A DNA stretch of 64,000 nt, taken from assembly GCA_963677245.1 (NCBI GenBank), contig OY781921.1, positions 372,001 through 436,000 on the forward strand, in the 5' to 3' direction. The first letter of the stretch is position 1, and each line of letters starts with the position of its first letter. Positions 1-9,355 of this stretch are shown here, piece after piece. Made by a program: the position numbers and the translations under genes. Source of the stretch: Saccharicrinis sp963677245. Its GTDB lineage: Bacteria; Bacteroidota; Bacteroidia; Bacteroidales; Marinilabiliaceae. The notes below the pieces were generated by a model. That model saw only the letters and a list, made by a program, of their open reading frames with translations. It was not told the DNA's origin and did no database searches.

Positions 1-227
1 TATCCCGAGGAAAAGTATGGAGAACACATGTTGGATTTGATTTGATGGAAGAATTCAAACAAAAATATCCGGTGATAACAACAATACCAGATACTGATGG
101 ATACGAGGTGGAATTAATAGCCCCTTCTGCAAGCGATTTTCAGGGCGAAAATATTGATCCAAACCTGGAGCATGCCTATGTGTATTTCATGGAATATGAA
201 TCAGAAAAACTATTGACTCATGCATAA
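1..227 (+). CDS. ABC transporter ATP-binding protein, C-terminal end (partial)
   Basis: The reading frame is open from base 3 of the window to a stop at 225-227, so only about the last 74 residues are present. No nucleotide-binding motif is inside the window. The call rests on the tail: it opens with S-R-G-K-V-W followed by a beta-strand-like stretch, which matches the post-ATPase tail of the ABC domain at the end of the 9356-14104 protein (T-Q-G-K-V-W). Its stop codon overlaps the ATG of the following ABC-2 permease by 8 bases, the usual arrangement of an ATPase coupled to its permease. The assignment is inference from this context and the tail resemblance; the upstream sequence would settle it. 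Confidence 0.6.
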   Translation, partial: SRGKVWRTHVGFDLMEEFKQKYPVITTIPDTDGYEVELIAPSASDFQGENIDPNLEHAYVYFMEYESEKLLTHA

Positions 228-3200
228 TCCACTTTTAACTGTAGCCCGATTCGAGATAAAAACTTTATTACGTAGTTGGTTTTTTCGTATTTTCTCAGCC
301 ATAGTAGTCGCATTTGTACTGTTTTTTAATATTATGGCATCCACAGACATTGGACGAGCTGGTTGGCCTGACAGAATGTTGATTGGAGGTTTACCTTATA
401 TGAACCTGTGGGTTTTAAATATAGTGCAAGCTGTTATTGCCGTGTTTTTATCCGCTGACTTTTTAAGTAGAGATAAAAAACTGGATACAACTGAAGTGAT
501 ATATGTGCGTAATATGTCAAACCTTCAATATGTATTTGGTAAAACACTAGGGATATTAACTGTTTTTAGTGGTTTAAATCTACTTGTATTATTGTTTACA
601 CTTATCATTAATTTTATAAGTCCGGATGCTGGTTTTAGTGCCATTACATATGTATTATACCTGCTGATTATATCATTTCCTACACTGTTATTCATATTAG
701 GAATTTCGTTTTTTGTTATGTTATTGGTCAAAAACCAGGCAATTACATTTATCCTGGTTTTGGGCTTTATTGCAACATCAATATTCTATTTAAAAGGTAA
801 ACATTTTGGGATTTGGGACTTTATCACCTTTAATACGCCTTTAGCTTATTCCTCATACGTCAATTTTTCAGATCCTTTTCAGCTCCTTGCCATAAGAGGT
901 GGTTATTTATTATTGGGACTGGGTTTAATATTTTTAACTGTTTATAAATTACCTAGGTTATCTCAAGGGAGCTTAAGTAAAAAAGTACTATTAGTTCCTG
1001 CTTTAGTGAGTATTTTGTTGGGCACAGGTATGATTGGGCTATATGTATTTCAAAAAGCAAACAATGAAAAGCAAATTCAAGACCTGGCAAAAATAGAGAA
1101 GGAATTACCTATTAGTGCAGGATATTCTATAAATCATTATGATATTCAAATAAAGCATTCAGGAAGTAATGTTGAGGGAGAAATGATATATAAAGTGCAA
1201 TCGGATGAACAGAATCTCCCTTCTGAATTACGTTTTTTCTTTAATAGTGGTTTAAAAATCAAATCTATAAACATCAAAGATAAACCAGTTCAATTTCATC
1301 AAGAATTGAATATACTGTCATTGAAAGGTATTCCAGATAAGAGTACTTCTGTTGAAATTCATATTACTTTTAAAGGAAGACCTACTAATGATTTAGCTTA
1401 TTTTGATTTAAAGCAAGAGGTGAGAGAAAGTGATCATCGATTAGATCCATTGTTAGCAGGAAAAAAAGTATGCTTTCTGACATCAAATTACCTTCTTTTT
1501 ACCAAAGAGTGCTTATGGTATCCAATAGTGGCAGAAAGAAATGCTTTTAGAACGCAACGTTTTTTCACCTATTCACTCAAGATAAATTCAGAAAACGATT
1601 TAAATTATATTGCTCAGGGAAATAAGAAATTAAAGGATGGATGGACTATATTCGAAGGAGATGTGCCTTACGCAAAAATAAGTTTGGCAGGCGGAAAGTA
1701 TCAAACAAAATCGATAATGGTGGATAGTGTTGAATACTGTATCAACGCAAAAGCCGATAATTATTTCTTCGCAAAATACTTTGAGAATATTAATGATACA
1801 CTTCCTTTCTTAATCAGAACGCTAAAAGGTGATTTTGAACGTAAATTAGGAGTTAAGTATCCATACAAAAGGTTGCAGTTTGTAGAAGTACCCGTTCATT
1901 TTTATTCACATTATCGAAGTTGGTCTTTATGCAATGAAAATACACATCCGGAAATGATTTTTGTTCCTGAATTTGGGGCAGGTATTCGAAGCTTCAATTT
2001 GGCCAATAGAAACAGCAACCGGGGCGGTCCGGGTAGAGGTAGAGACAATGATTCAGAAGAGTTATTACCCAAAGAAAAGGAAAGTAATCTGTTTATGGAT
2101 CTAGTGGGTAATGTTTTTGCACAACCGGAGCGTGGGCGTAGATTTTTTAGGGGTAATGATGATTTAGGACGTACCTTATCCAACTGGAGTGCTTATTCTG
2201 TATTTCCACTGTTTTATAATTATGCGTATGGATTGGAAGAAAAAGATTTACCATTTTTTAATATGTGTTTGGAATGGCATATGTTAAACCGAATTCAATC
2301 TACCAATTCGCGTTTTGGTCGTTTGTCATCAACCGATAAATCTATCTTATTTTTAAATAAAAATAGCGGAAGTATTAAGGAGTTAGCAGATCGGGATGAT
2401 TTGGATGTGAGTATTGCTGATATTATCGTTACAACCGGTAGTAATATGTTTGCTACAGCACAATCTCGTATAGGAAGTGATAAGTTTGATTCTTACATTG
2501 ACAGTTTATTAGCTGCAAATGTTTTATCAACCATAGAGGATAAGGAAATTATAAAGCTGATTGAAGGAAAGGAGAAGAGTGAATTGTCGTTAAATACAGA
2601 TGCTGATTTAAAGCTGCCAGCATATACTTTTGGAGAATATAAAATTTATGAGTTTAAAGATGACAATAGAGAGCGCTATTATATCAGTATTGAAGTTGCG
2701 AATAATGGTGAAGCCGATGGTATCATTAAAGCCTCAGTAATGGGCGGAAGAGGTGGTCGTGGTGGTAGAGGAGGACGAGGACCTGGCGGAGGTCGTATGT
2801 CAACGGCTCATGAGGAAAACTATTTGATCAACCAAGGGGAGCAAGTTAAAATAGGAATTATAGTGGATGATGCACCTCGTATGCTTTCTGTTCATACTTA
2901 TTTATCGAAAAATATTCCTTCAGACACTCGTTTTTCATTAGCTGATTTTACAAAAGCTCCAAAAGGTTTTAAAGCAGAAACGGGTATCATTTATTTAGAT
3001 AAGGAAATTAAATTTAGTTTAGAGAATGAAGTAGTAGTAGATAATGAGGATGAAGGTTTCTCAGTAGTTAATACTTCAGGTAGAAAAACCCTGAAGGAAA
3101 TGATTTCTATTAATCGGGATGAAGAAAGTGAAGATAGTGGATCAGAGTATAAAAGCCTACGATTCTTTAGACCCGATGCACGTTGGACACCCGTGTTAGA

Positions 3201-3561
3201 TGCAATGGCCTTCGGAGATTATACCAAATCATTCATGTATAAAAAAAGTGGAGATGGAGCTGCCAAAGCAAGGTTTGCTGCACAATTGCAGGCTACGGGC
3301 AGGTATAATGTGTACGCCAGAATTCCATCCTCACGAATGGGTAATTTTAGAAACCAGGATCCGCAAGATGCGAGCTATACTTTTATGGTGCACCACGATG
3401 ATGGAGATGATGAAGTTGTTGTGCCCATTGAATCAGAATCACCGGAATGGTTTTTATTAGGTGAGTTTTATTTCTCTGACGGAGAAGCTGTGGTAGAACT
3501 ATCGGATAAGACGACTAAAAATGTGGTTATTGCTGATGCGGTTAAATGGGTTAAACTATAA
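220..3561 (+). CDS. ABC-2 permease fused to inactive M1-peptidase-like region and golvesin-like C-terminal domain
   Basis: 1113 residues. The first ~265 residues carry about six hydrophobic segments typical of ABC-2 permeases, then one more near residues 260-280 leads into a large extracytoplasmic part. Residues ~300-780 resemble the M1-aminopeptidase-like region found on some Bacteroidota ABC-2 permeases, but no HExxH zinc motif is present, so it is probably not a peptidase. Two Arg/Gly-rich low-complexity stretches occur (residues 601-608 and 842-859). Residues ~1020-1113 look like a golvesin C-terminal-like sugar-binding-type domain, ending in the characteristic A-D-A-V-K-W. It probably works with the ATPase just upstream, whose stop it overlaps, and leads an operon of efflux genes. 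The substrate is unknown. The permease call is firm; the two extracytoplasmic domain calls are from pattern recognition. Confidence 0.8.
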   Translation: MHNPLLTVARFEIKTLLRSWFFRIFSAIVVAFVLFFNIMASTDIGRAGWPDRMLIGGLPYMNLWVLNIVQAVIAVFLSADFLSRDKKLDTTEVIYVRNMSNLQYVFGKTLGILTVFSGLNLLVLLFTLIINFISPDAGFSAITYVLYLLIISFPTLLFILGISFFVMLLVKNQAITFILVLGFIATSIFYLKGKHFGIWDFITFNTPLAYSSYVNFSDPFQLLAIRGGYLLLGLGLIFLTVYKLPRLSQGSLSKKVLLVPALVSILLGTGMIGLYVFQKANNEKQIQDLAKIEKELPISAGYSINHYDIQIKHSGSNVEGEMIYKVQSDEQNLPSELRFFFNSGLKIKSINIKDKPVQFHQELNILSLKGIPDKSTSVEIHITFKGRPTNDLAYFDLKQEVRESDHRLDPLLAGKKVCFLTSNYLLFTKECLWYPIVAERNAFRTQRFFTYSLKINSENDLNYIAQGNKKLKDGWTIFEGDVPYAKISLAGGKYQTKSIMVDSVEYCINAKADNYFFAKYFENINDTLPFLIRTLKGDFERKLGVKYPYKRLQFVEVPVHFYSHYRSWSLCNENTHPEMIFVPEFGAGIRSFNLANRNSNRGGPGRGRDNDSEELLPKEKESNLFMDLVGNVFAQPERGRRFFRGNDDLGRTLSNWSAYSVFPLFYNYAYGLEEKDLPFFNMCLEWHMLNRIQSTNSRFGRLSSTDKSILFLNKNSGSIKELADRDDLDVSIADIIVTTGSNMFATAQSRIGSDKFDSYIDSLLAANVLSTIEDKEIIKLIEGKEKSELSLNTDADLKLPAYTFGEYKIYEFKDDNRERYYISIEVANNGEADGIIKASVMGGRGGRGGRGGRGPGGGRMSTAHEENYLINQGEQVKIGIIVDDAPRMLSVHTYLSKNIPSDTRFSLADFTKAPKGFKAETGIIYLDKEIKFSLENEVVVDNEDEGFSVVNTSGRKTLKEMISINRDEESEDSGSEYKSLRFFRPDARWTPVLDAMAFGDYTKSFMYKKSGDGAAKARFAAQLQATGRYNVYARIPSSRMGNFRNQDPQDASYTFMVHHDDGDDEVVVPIESESPEWFLLGEFYFSDGEAVVELSDKTTKNVVIADAVKWVKL

Positions 3562-3591
3562 GAATAATAATTGATTGAAATATAAATAAAC

Positions 3592-5097
3592 ATGAGATTT
3601 AGAAAAGTAAGCATATTCCTGATGCTAGGATTGCTGGCCTGTGGATTGCAAATACATGCGCAGCGCTTGTTATCATTGCAACAAGCATTAGAGCAGGCCA
3701 TGAAAACCAGCCCAAGAATTCAATCTTCAAGACTCTCGTTAATACGAAGTGAACAAAACCTAAAAGCGCAGAGAGCGTCTTTAAAAAGTAATTTTAGTTT
3801 AGGTGTTACTCCATTGAGTTATTCCAAGGGAGATGAGTTTAACAATAGTAATTCAAAATGGTATTCTAGTGAAACCATTCAGAATCTGGCTAACTTTCAA
3901 ATATCGCAGCCTATATTATTAACAGATGGAGTTATATCATTAAACAATACTTTTAATTATAGAGATTCTCATAGTGATGGTTGGGCATATGATTCCAATA
4001 CAGGGGTATGGATTCCAACAAATACAAATTATAGCGGGTTTAATAATAACTTAAGTTTGAAGTTAGATCAACCTTTGTTTACTTATAATAAAACAAAGCA
4101 AGAGCTCAAGCAATTAGAATTAGACTATGAAAATACTTCATTAAGTTTTGCTTTGCAGGAATTGAGTGTGGAGAATAATGTAACGCAGTCTTTTTATAAA
4201 GTATATCAATCGCAAATGACCTTAAACACATCTCGTGAGGAGTATGAAAACAGGAAGCAGAGTTATGAAATTATTAAAAATAAGGTGGAAGCGGGATTAA
4301 GTGCCAAGGAAGAATTGTATCAGGCAGAATTGGATTTAATGACCAGTGAGTCATCCATGGAAGATGCAGAAGTGACCTTTGAAAATGATAAGGATAATTT
4401 TAAGCAGATGCTGGGAATTGATTTAGAAGAAGAAATCATGGTGTTGGCGGATGTTTCTATTTTACCGGTTGATGTGGATTTAAAAATGGCGATTGATCAT
4501 GGTTTAGGAAATAGAATGGAAATAAGACAAAGACAAATTGCCATTGAAAATGGTCAGTTTGATTTAATTGCAACTAATGCTTTAAATGAATTTAAAGGAA
4601 ATCTTAGTGTTGAAGTTGGGTTGATAGGACAAAATGAAGATGTGCAACAGGTATTTAATAAGGTGAATAATACACGAGATATTTCTCTAGGTTTAACCAT
4701 TCCACTTTGGGATTGGGGTGAGAAAAAAGCCCGACTAAAAGCATCACAGGCCGCATTAGAAAGTAGTCAGAATGATTTGCGTGATGAAGAAATTGGAATT
4801 AAACTTACCATACGTCAGGTGTATAGAAGTTTGGAGAATAACCTTCGTCAGATTGAAATTGCGCGTAAAAACCTGGAAAATGCTGAACTTACTTATGAAA
4901 TCAACCTCGAAAAATATAAGAATGGCGATTTAACCAGTATGGATTTAAATCTGGTTCAAAATCAGTTAACATCTAAAAAAAATCAATTAACCAATTCAAT
5001 CATTAGCTATAAGCTGGAATTATTAAATATGAAGATTCAAAGTATGTACGACTTCGAAAATGATATTCCGGTAGCACCTAATTTTAATAAAAAATAA
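3592..5097 (+). CDS. TolC-family outer membrane efflux protein
   Basis: 501 residues with a signal peptide ending around H-A-Q (residue ~24). The rest is the tandem arrangement of long coiled-coil helices typical of the outer membrane efflux protein family, with the recurrent heptad-rich stretches around residues 170-260 and 380-480. TolC proteins form the outer membrane exit duct for tripartite pumps. It lies 30 bases after the ABC-2 permease and 9 bases before the adaptor, so it is almost certainly the exit channel for the RND permeases, and possibly the ABC parts, of this operon. The length is normal for the family and no defect is seen. Confidence 0.92.
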   Translation: MRFRKVSIFLMLGLLACGLQIHAQRLLSLQQALEQAMKTSPRIQSSRLSLIRSEQNLKAQRASLKSNFSLGVTPLSYSKGDEFNNSNSKWYSSETIQNLANFQISQPILLTDGVISLNNTFNYRDSHSDGWAYDSNTGVWIPTNTNYSGFNNNLSLKLDQPLFTYNKTKQELKQLELDYENTSLSFALQELSVENNVTQSFYKVYQSQMTLNTSREEYENRKQSYEIIKNKVEAGLSAKEELYQAELDLMTSESSMEDAEVTFENDKDNFKQMLGIDLEEEIMVLADVSILPVDVDLKMAIDHGLGNRMEIRQRQIAIENGQFDLIATNALNEFKGNLSVEVGLIGQNEDVQQVFNKVNNTRDISLGLTIPLWDWGEKKARLKASQAALESSQNDLRDEEIGIKLTIRQVYRSLENNLRQIEIARKNLENAELTYEINLEKYKNGDLTSMDLNLVQNQLTSKKNQLTNSIISYKLELLNMKIQSMYDFENDIPVAPNFNKK

Positions 5098-5106
5098 TTC
5101 TGCATC

Positions 5107-6162
5107 ATGATAAAACGATCTCTTACAATAGCATTTGTTGGTTTGGCACTTTGGAGTTGCAACGATCAACAAAATAACTTTACAGCAGATGTGGCTGTTC
5201 CGGTAACCATTCAGGAAGTTACAAAAGATAATATTCAAGAAATATTTACCGCAACAGGTACCATCATGTCCGAGTATGAAACCATCTTAAAAAATGAAGC
5301 CTCAGGTGAATATTATCTGCAAATTAATCCGCGTACGGGGAAAAAATTTAAAATGGGAGATAGAGTTCTGAAAGGTGAGGTAATTATAAAAACCGAGGAT
5401 GTAGAATATGAGAATAATGTAAATATAGAAGGTGCCAAAATTGACTTAGATATTTCCAAGATGGAATATGAAAAGCAACAGGCGCTGTACGAAAAGGGAG
5501 GTGTTACTTTACGCGAAAAGGTAACTGGCGAAAAATCATGGGTAACAGCTCAAAAAACATATGAAAATGCGCTGATAAGTTTGGATAAAATGAAGATTAA
5601 AGCACCCTTTGATGGTGTGATAACCGATTTGCCTTATTTTTCTCAGGGTGTTAAAATTGAGCAGGGACAAGAGGTATTGCAACTTATGAGTTATAAAGAA
5701 ATGGTAATGGACTTAATGCTGCCAGAAAGCCAGATTAGTCATATTTCATTAAATCAAATGGCATGGATAACCAATTATGCCTTACCAGAAGATACTTTAA
5801 AAGGTAGTTTAAAAGAGATGTCACCGGCCATTGATACAGAATCCAGAACATTTAAAGGAAGGCTTTATATTCAAAATCCGGAAAGTAAACTGCGTCCGGG
5901 AATGTTTGTAAAAGCAGATGTTGTGGTGGATAAAAAGGATAGTGTCATCGTTATTCCTAAAGATGCTATTTTATCTCGATCTGGTGGTAAAGTAGTTTTT
6001 GTAGCTCGAAACGAAACAGCCAGAGAAAGAAGGATAACAACAGGTATGGAGCAAAATGGAAAAGTAGAGGTGACAGAAGGATTAGGGTTAGAGGAGCGTT
6101 TGATTATTAAGGGATTTGAGACTTTAAAAGATCGTTCTAAAATTAAGGTGCTAAATAAATAA
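5107..6162 (+). CDS. RND efflux periplasmic adaptor (membrane fusion lipoprotein)
   Basis: 351 residues. The N-terminus has a lipoprotein signal with a lipobox ending L-W-S-C (Cys18), so the mature protein should be lipid-anchored. A lipoyl/barrel-sandwich half, a short helical hairpin (~residues 115-160) and a second half lipoyl segment (I-K-A-P-F-D-G-V) follow, then a beta-barrel and membrane-proximal domain. This is the HlyD/AcrA-type adaptor that links an inner-membrane pump to TolC. It sits 9 bases after the TolC gene and 58 before the first RND permease. A single adaptor serves two RND permeases here, suggesting that they form a heteromeric pump or share it. Confidence 0.92.
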   Translation: MIKRSLTIAFVGLALWSCNDQQNNFTADVAVPVTIQEVTKDNIQEIFTATGTIMSEYETILKNEASGEYYLQINPRTGKKFKMGDRVLKGEVIIKTEDVEYENNVNIEGAKIDLDISKMEYEKQQALYEKGGVTLREKVTGEKSWVTAQKTYENALISLDKMKIKAPFDGVITDLPYFSQGVKIEQGQEVLQLMSYKEMVMDLMLPESQISHISLNQMAWITNYALPEDTLKGSLKEMSPAIDTESRTFKGRLYIQNPESKLRPGMFVKADVVVDKKDSVIVIPKDAILSRSGGKVVFVARNETARERRITTGMEQNGKVEVTEGLGLEERLIIKGFETLKDRSKIKVLNK

Positions 6163-6220
6163 AGTTGTGGCCTGATCGATAATTTAAATCGGTCGAGTGT
6201 TAATGGTAAATTAAATTTGA

Positions 6221-9200
6221 ATGAAAAAACTAGCACAGTTTTCCATAGACTATCCGGTAACGGTTGCCATGATTATTTTAGGCATTGTATTATTGGGTAT
6301 TATCTCCTTTTCTCGTTTAGGTACCGATTTGTTTCCGGATTTAAATAATCCGAGAATAGTTGTAGAAATACAATCCGGTGAAAGACCTCCCGAAGAGATG
6401 GAGAAACAGTTTGTTGAGCAAATGGAAGGTACTATCATTCGCCAGTCGGGTGTTAGCAATGTGAGCTCAGTGAGTAAAGTAGGTTCTGCTCAAATAACGG
6501 TTGAATATAACTGGGATCAGGATATGGATGAAGCTTTTCTGGACTTACAAAAAGCGTTGACTGCTTATAGTCAGAATGAAGATGTGGAGGAGCTCAATAT
6601 TTTCAGGAACGATCCTAATGCTTCAGCCATCATGCTAGCAGCTATTTCTAATCCTGCGATTACAGATATGCACGATTTGAGAAAAGTGGCTCAAAATTAT
6701 ATTCGCAATGAGTTGATCCGGGTGGATGGTATTGCGGATGTGCGATTGTCAGGAGATGAAAGCAAAGAAATTATAGTTGCGACGAATCCGTATTTATTGG
6801 AGTCGCATAACCTGAGTTCTTCTGATATTGTTAGTAAAATTCAGAATTACAATCAGAATGTGTCAGGAGGTTCCATTGAAGAATTAGGGCAACGATACAT
6901 TATTAAAGGCGTTAGTATTTATCAATCGCCTGAAGATTTAGGCCATATCGTGGTCGGCAGAACCATTGAAACGGATGAAAGTGGAACAAGTAAAGAAGTA
7001 CCATTATTGTTAAGTGATGTGGCTTCGGTTACCTTTAAAAATCAGGATCCACAAAATATTGTTAGGCTCAATGGCAAACGCTGCGTGGGTTTATCTATTT
7101 ATAAGGAAACCAAATTTAATACGGTTTCTGCAATAGAAGCGTTAAATGTAGAATTCGAGAAAATTAAAAAAGCGCTTCCAGGATACGAAATTACCGTAAT
7201 TAAAAACCAGGGGCAATTTATTGATGATGCTATTGGAGAGGTTGAGGATAGTGCCCTTATCGGTATTGTATTCGCTATTATTGTATTGTTTGTTTTCTTA
7301 AGAAGAATAGGAACAACGCTGGTGGTGAGTCTGGCTATTCCCATATCTATTATTGCTACGTTTAATCTCATGTACTTTAATGGCTTAACATTAAATATAA
7401 TGACCTTAGGTGGTTTGGCCTTAGGGGCAGGAATGTTGGTGGATAATGCCATTATCGTGGTTGAAAATATTTTTAGTCTGCTCGAAAAAGGGAAATCATT
7501 AAAAGAAGCTGCTGTTGAAGGTACTGCCAAAGTGGGAGGCGCTTTGGTCGCGTCTACTTTAACTACTATTGTGGTGTTTTTGCCAATCGTATACTTACAC
7601 GGTGCATCAGGTGAGTTGTTTAAGGATCAGGCCTGGACGGTGGCATTTTCCTTATTGTCATCTTTATTTGTGGCTATCTTAATCATTCCGGTTTTAAGTG
7701 TTTTACTGCTCGGAAAAAGACCGGATAAACTAAAAATTAAAGAGAAAAACTATCCTGGTTACAGTCGTCTTTTAGGTAATTTATTAGAAAAGCGTTATGC
7801 TGTTATCGTTGGTGCATTTGTATTAGTAGGACTTACTTATTTATCATTATCTTGGGTAGGAAGTGAGTTTATGCCTAAAGCTAAAACCAGAGAGTTTTCC
7901 ATGGAAATAACCTTACCAGCCGGATCTGGTTTAGACCGAACTTCTTCTACGATACATGCGATGGAAGAAATAGTAATGGAAACGTTTAATGAAAACGTGG
8001 ATTTTGTGTATACACATGCCGGACCTCAAACAGATTTAAGCGGATCTGAAGAAAGTGTATTCGAAGGAGAAAATACAGGTTTTATTAAGGTTGTCATAGC
8101 CGAGGATTCTCCTTATTCAAGCGATGATTTTATTCCTGTACTAAGTGATGTTTTTTCAGGTATTGAAGACATGGAGATAGAGTATTTGCAGGATGAAACA
8201 GCTCTCCAGGAAATTTTAGGAAATAACGAAGCGCCTTTTGTAATTGAAGTGGTTGGTGAAGATTTGGATGTGTTGGATCAATTAACAGATATGGTGTATG
8301 CTGAGTTGTCGAAAGAGACTGAATTATACAATCTAAAAAGTTCTTTTGCAGATGGGGTTCCGGAAGTCAATGTGGTAATAGATCGATACAGAGCCGGACT
8401 TTTTAATATAGGCGCCAGTACCATTATTTCGCAATTGAAGGAATTTTTAATGGGTAAGGATGCGGGAAGCATTGAAAGTGATGGTGAGTTAACAGATATT
8501 ACACTAAAAATGCCAGATTATCAGTTAAAAGAATTAGATCAGTTTGTGATAGAAAATGGTGAGGAACAATACCGTCTGGGTGAATTAGCTCAAATTTCAG
8601 TAGGTACCTCGGCCAAGGAAGTGATCCGCAATAACCAAAATCGTATTGGTCGTATTTCGGCACATATGAAAGGAAATATGCCGGTAGATCAATTAGCATT
8701 GAAAATCGAAAACACCTTGAAGCAGATTGACTTTCCTGCCGGATATAAATATGAAGTCAAAGGAGACGAGATGATGCGTAAGGAATCGTTTGGAAGTCTT
8801 TCGTTTGCATTGCTTTTATCTATTATTTTGGTGTACATGGTTATGGCCTCGCAATTTGAATCTTTAATTCATCCATTTACTATTTTATTAACGATTCCGT
8901 TAGCAGGAGTAGGAGCAATAGCGGCTTTTCTAATTCTTGGCAAAGCCTTAAATATTATGGCATACATAGGATTGGTTATGCTGGCTGGTATTGCAGTAAA
9001 CGATTCTATCATTTTAGTAGATGCCATCAATCAGTATAAAAAAGAAGGTATGTTTTTGAAGGAGGCTATTATAGCAGCAGCCAATAGTCGATTGCGCCCC
9101 ATTTTTATGACCAGCTTAACTACTATTTTAGGTCTTCTACCAATGACTTTTGGTTTTGGTGAAAGTGCAGCTTTAAGATCCTCTATGGCCATTGCTGTAA

Positions 9201-9307
9201 TAGGAGGATTAGTTACATCAACCTTATTAACACTGATAGTTATTCCGTGTGTATATTATGTGTTTGATGGTGTATTTAAGAAAAAGCAGGCAATTACCAA
9301 CCAATAA
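6221..9307 (+). CDS. RND efflux permease (HAE1/AcrB-like), first of two
   Basis: 1028 residues, full RND length: an N-terminal membrane segment, a large periplasmic loop, six membrane segments, a second large loop and a second membrane block. TM4 carries V-D408-N409-A rather than the Asp-Asp pair of AcrB, and TM10 carries V-N927-D928-S and no lysine, so the AcrB proton-relay triad is not conserved as such; other RND subgroups also differ here. It exports small molecules or lipids across the envelope together with the adaptor and TolC encoded upstream. The next gene is a second RND permease fused to an ABC ATPase, so the pump may be heteromeric. The substrate cannot be read from the sequence. 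Confidence 0.92.
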   Translation: MKKLAQFSIDYPVTVAMIILGIVLLGIISFSRLGTDLFPDLNNPRIVVEIQSGERPPEEMEKQFVEQMEGTIIRQSGVSNVSSVSKVGSAQITVEYNWDQDMDEAFLDLQKALTAYSQNEDVEELNIFRNDPNASAIMLAAISNPAITDMHDLRKVAQNYIRNELIRVDGIADVRLSGDESKEIIVATNPYLLESHNLSSSDIVSKIQNYNQNVSGGSIEELGQRYIIKGVSIYQSPEDLGHIVVGRTIETDESGTSKEVPLLLSDVASVTFKNQDPQNIVRLNGKRCVGLSIYKETKFNTVSAIEALNVEFEKIKKALPGYEITVIKNQGQFIDDAIGEVEDSALIGIVFAIIVLFVFLRRIGTTLVVSLAIPISIIATFNLMYFNGLTLNIMTLGGLALGAGMLVDNAIIVVENIFSLLEKGKSLKEAAVEGTAKVGGALVASTLTTIVVFLPIVYLHGASGELFKDQAWTVAFSLLSSLFVAILIIPVLSVLLLGKRPDKLKIKEKNYPGYSRLLGNLLEKRYAVIVGAFVLVGLTYLSLSWVGSEFMPKAKTREFSMEITLPAGSGLDRTSSTIHAMEEIVMETFNENVDFVYTHAGPQTDLSGSEESVFEGENTGFIKVVIAEDSPYSSDDFIPVLSDVFSGIEDMEIEYLQDETALQEILGNNEAPFVIEVVGEDLDVLDQLTDMVYAELSKETELYNLKSSFADGVPEVNVVIDRYRAGLFNIGASTIISQLKEFLMGKDAGSIESDGELTDITLKMPDYQLKELDQFVIENGEEQYRLGELAQISVGTSAKEVIRNNQNRIGRISAHMKGNMPVDQLALKIENTLKQIDFPAGYKYEVKGDEMMRKESFGSLSFALLLSIILVYMVMASQFESLIHPFTILLTIPLAGVGAIAAFLILGKALNIMAYIGLVMLAGIAVNDSIILVDAINQYKKEGMFLKEAIIAAANSRLRPIFMTSLTTILGLLPMTFGFGESAALRSSMAIAVIGGLVTSTLLTLIVIPCVYYVFDGVFKKKQAITNQ

Positions 9308-9355
9308 TATGGTTGTCCATTATCTTATTGAAAATGATTACTGTTAACTGAAAAA

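Noticed and set aside
220..3561. Active M1 aminopeptidase
   Set aside because: No HExxH or downstream glutamate motif is present in the M1-like region.
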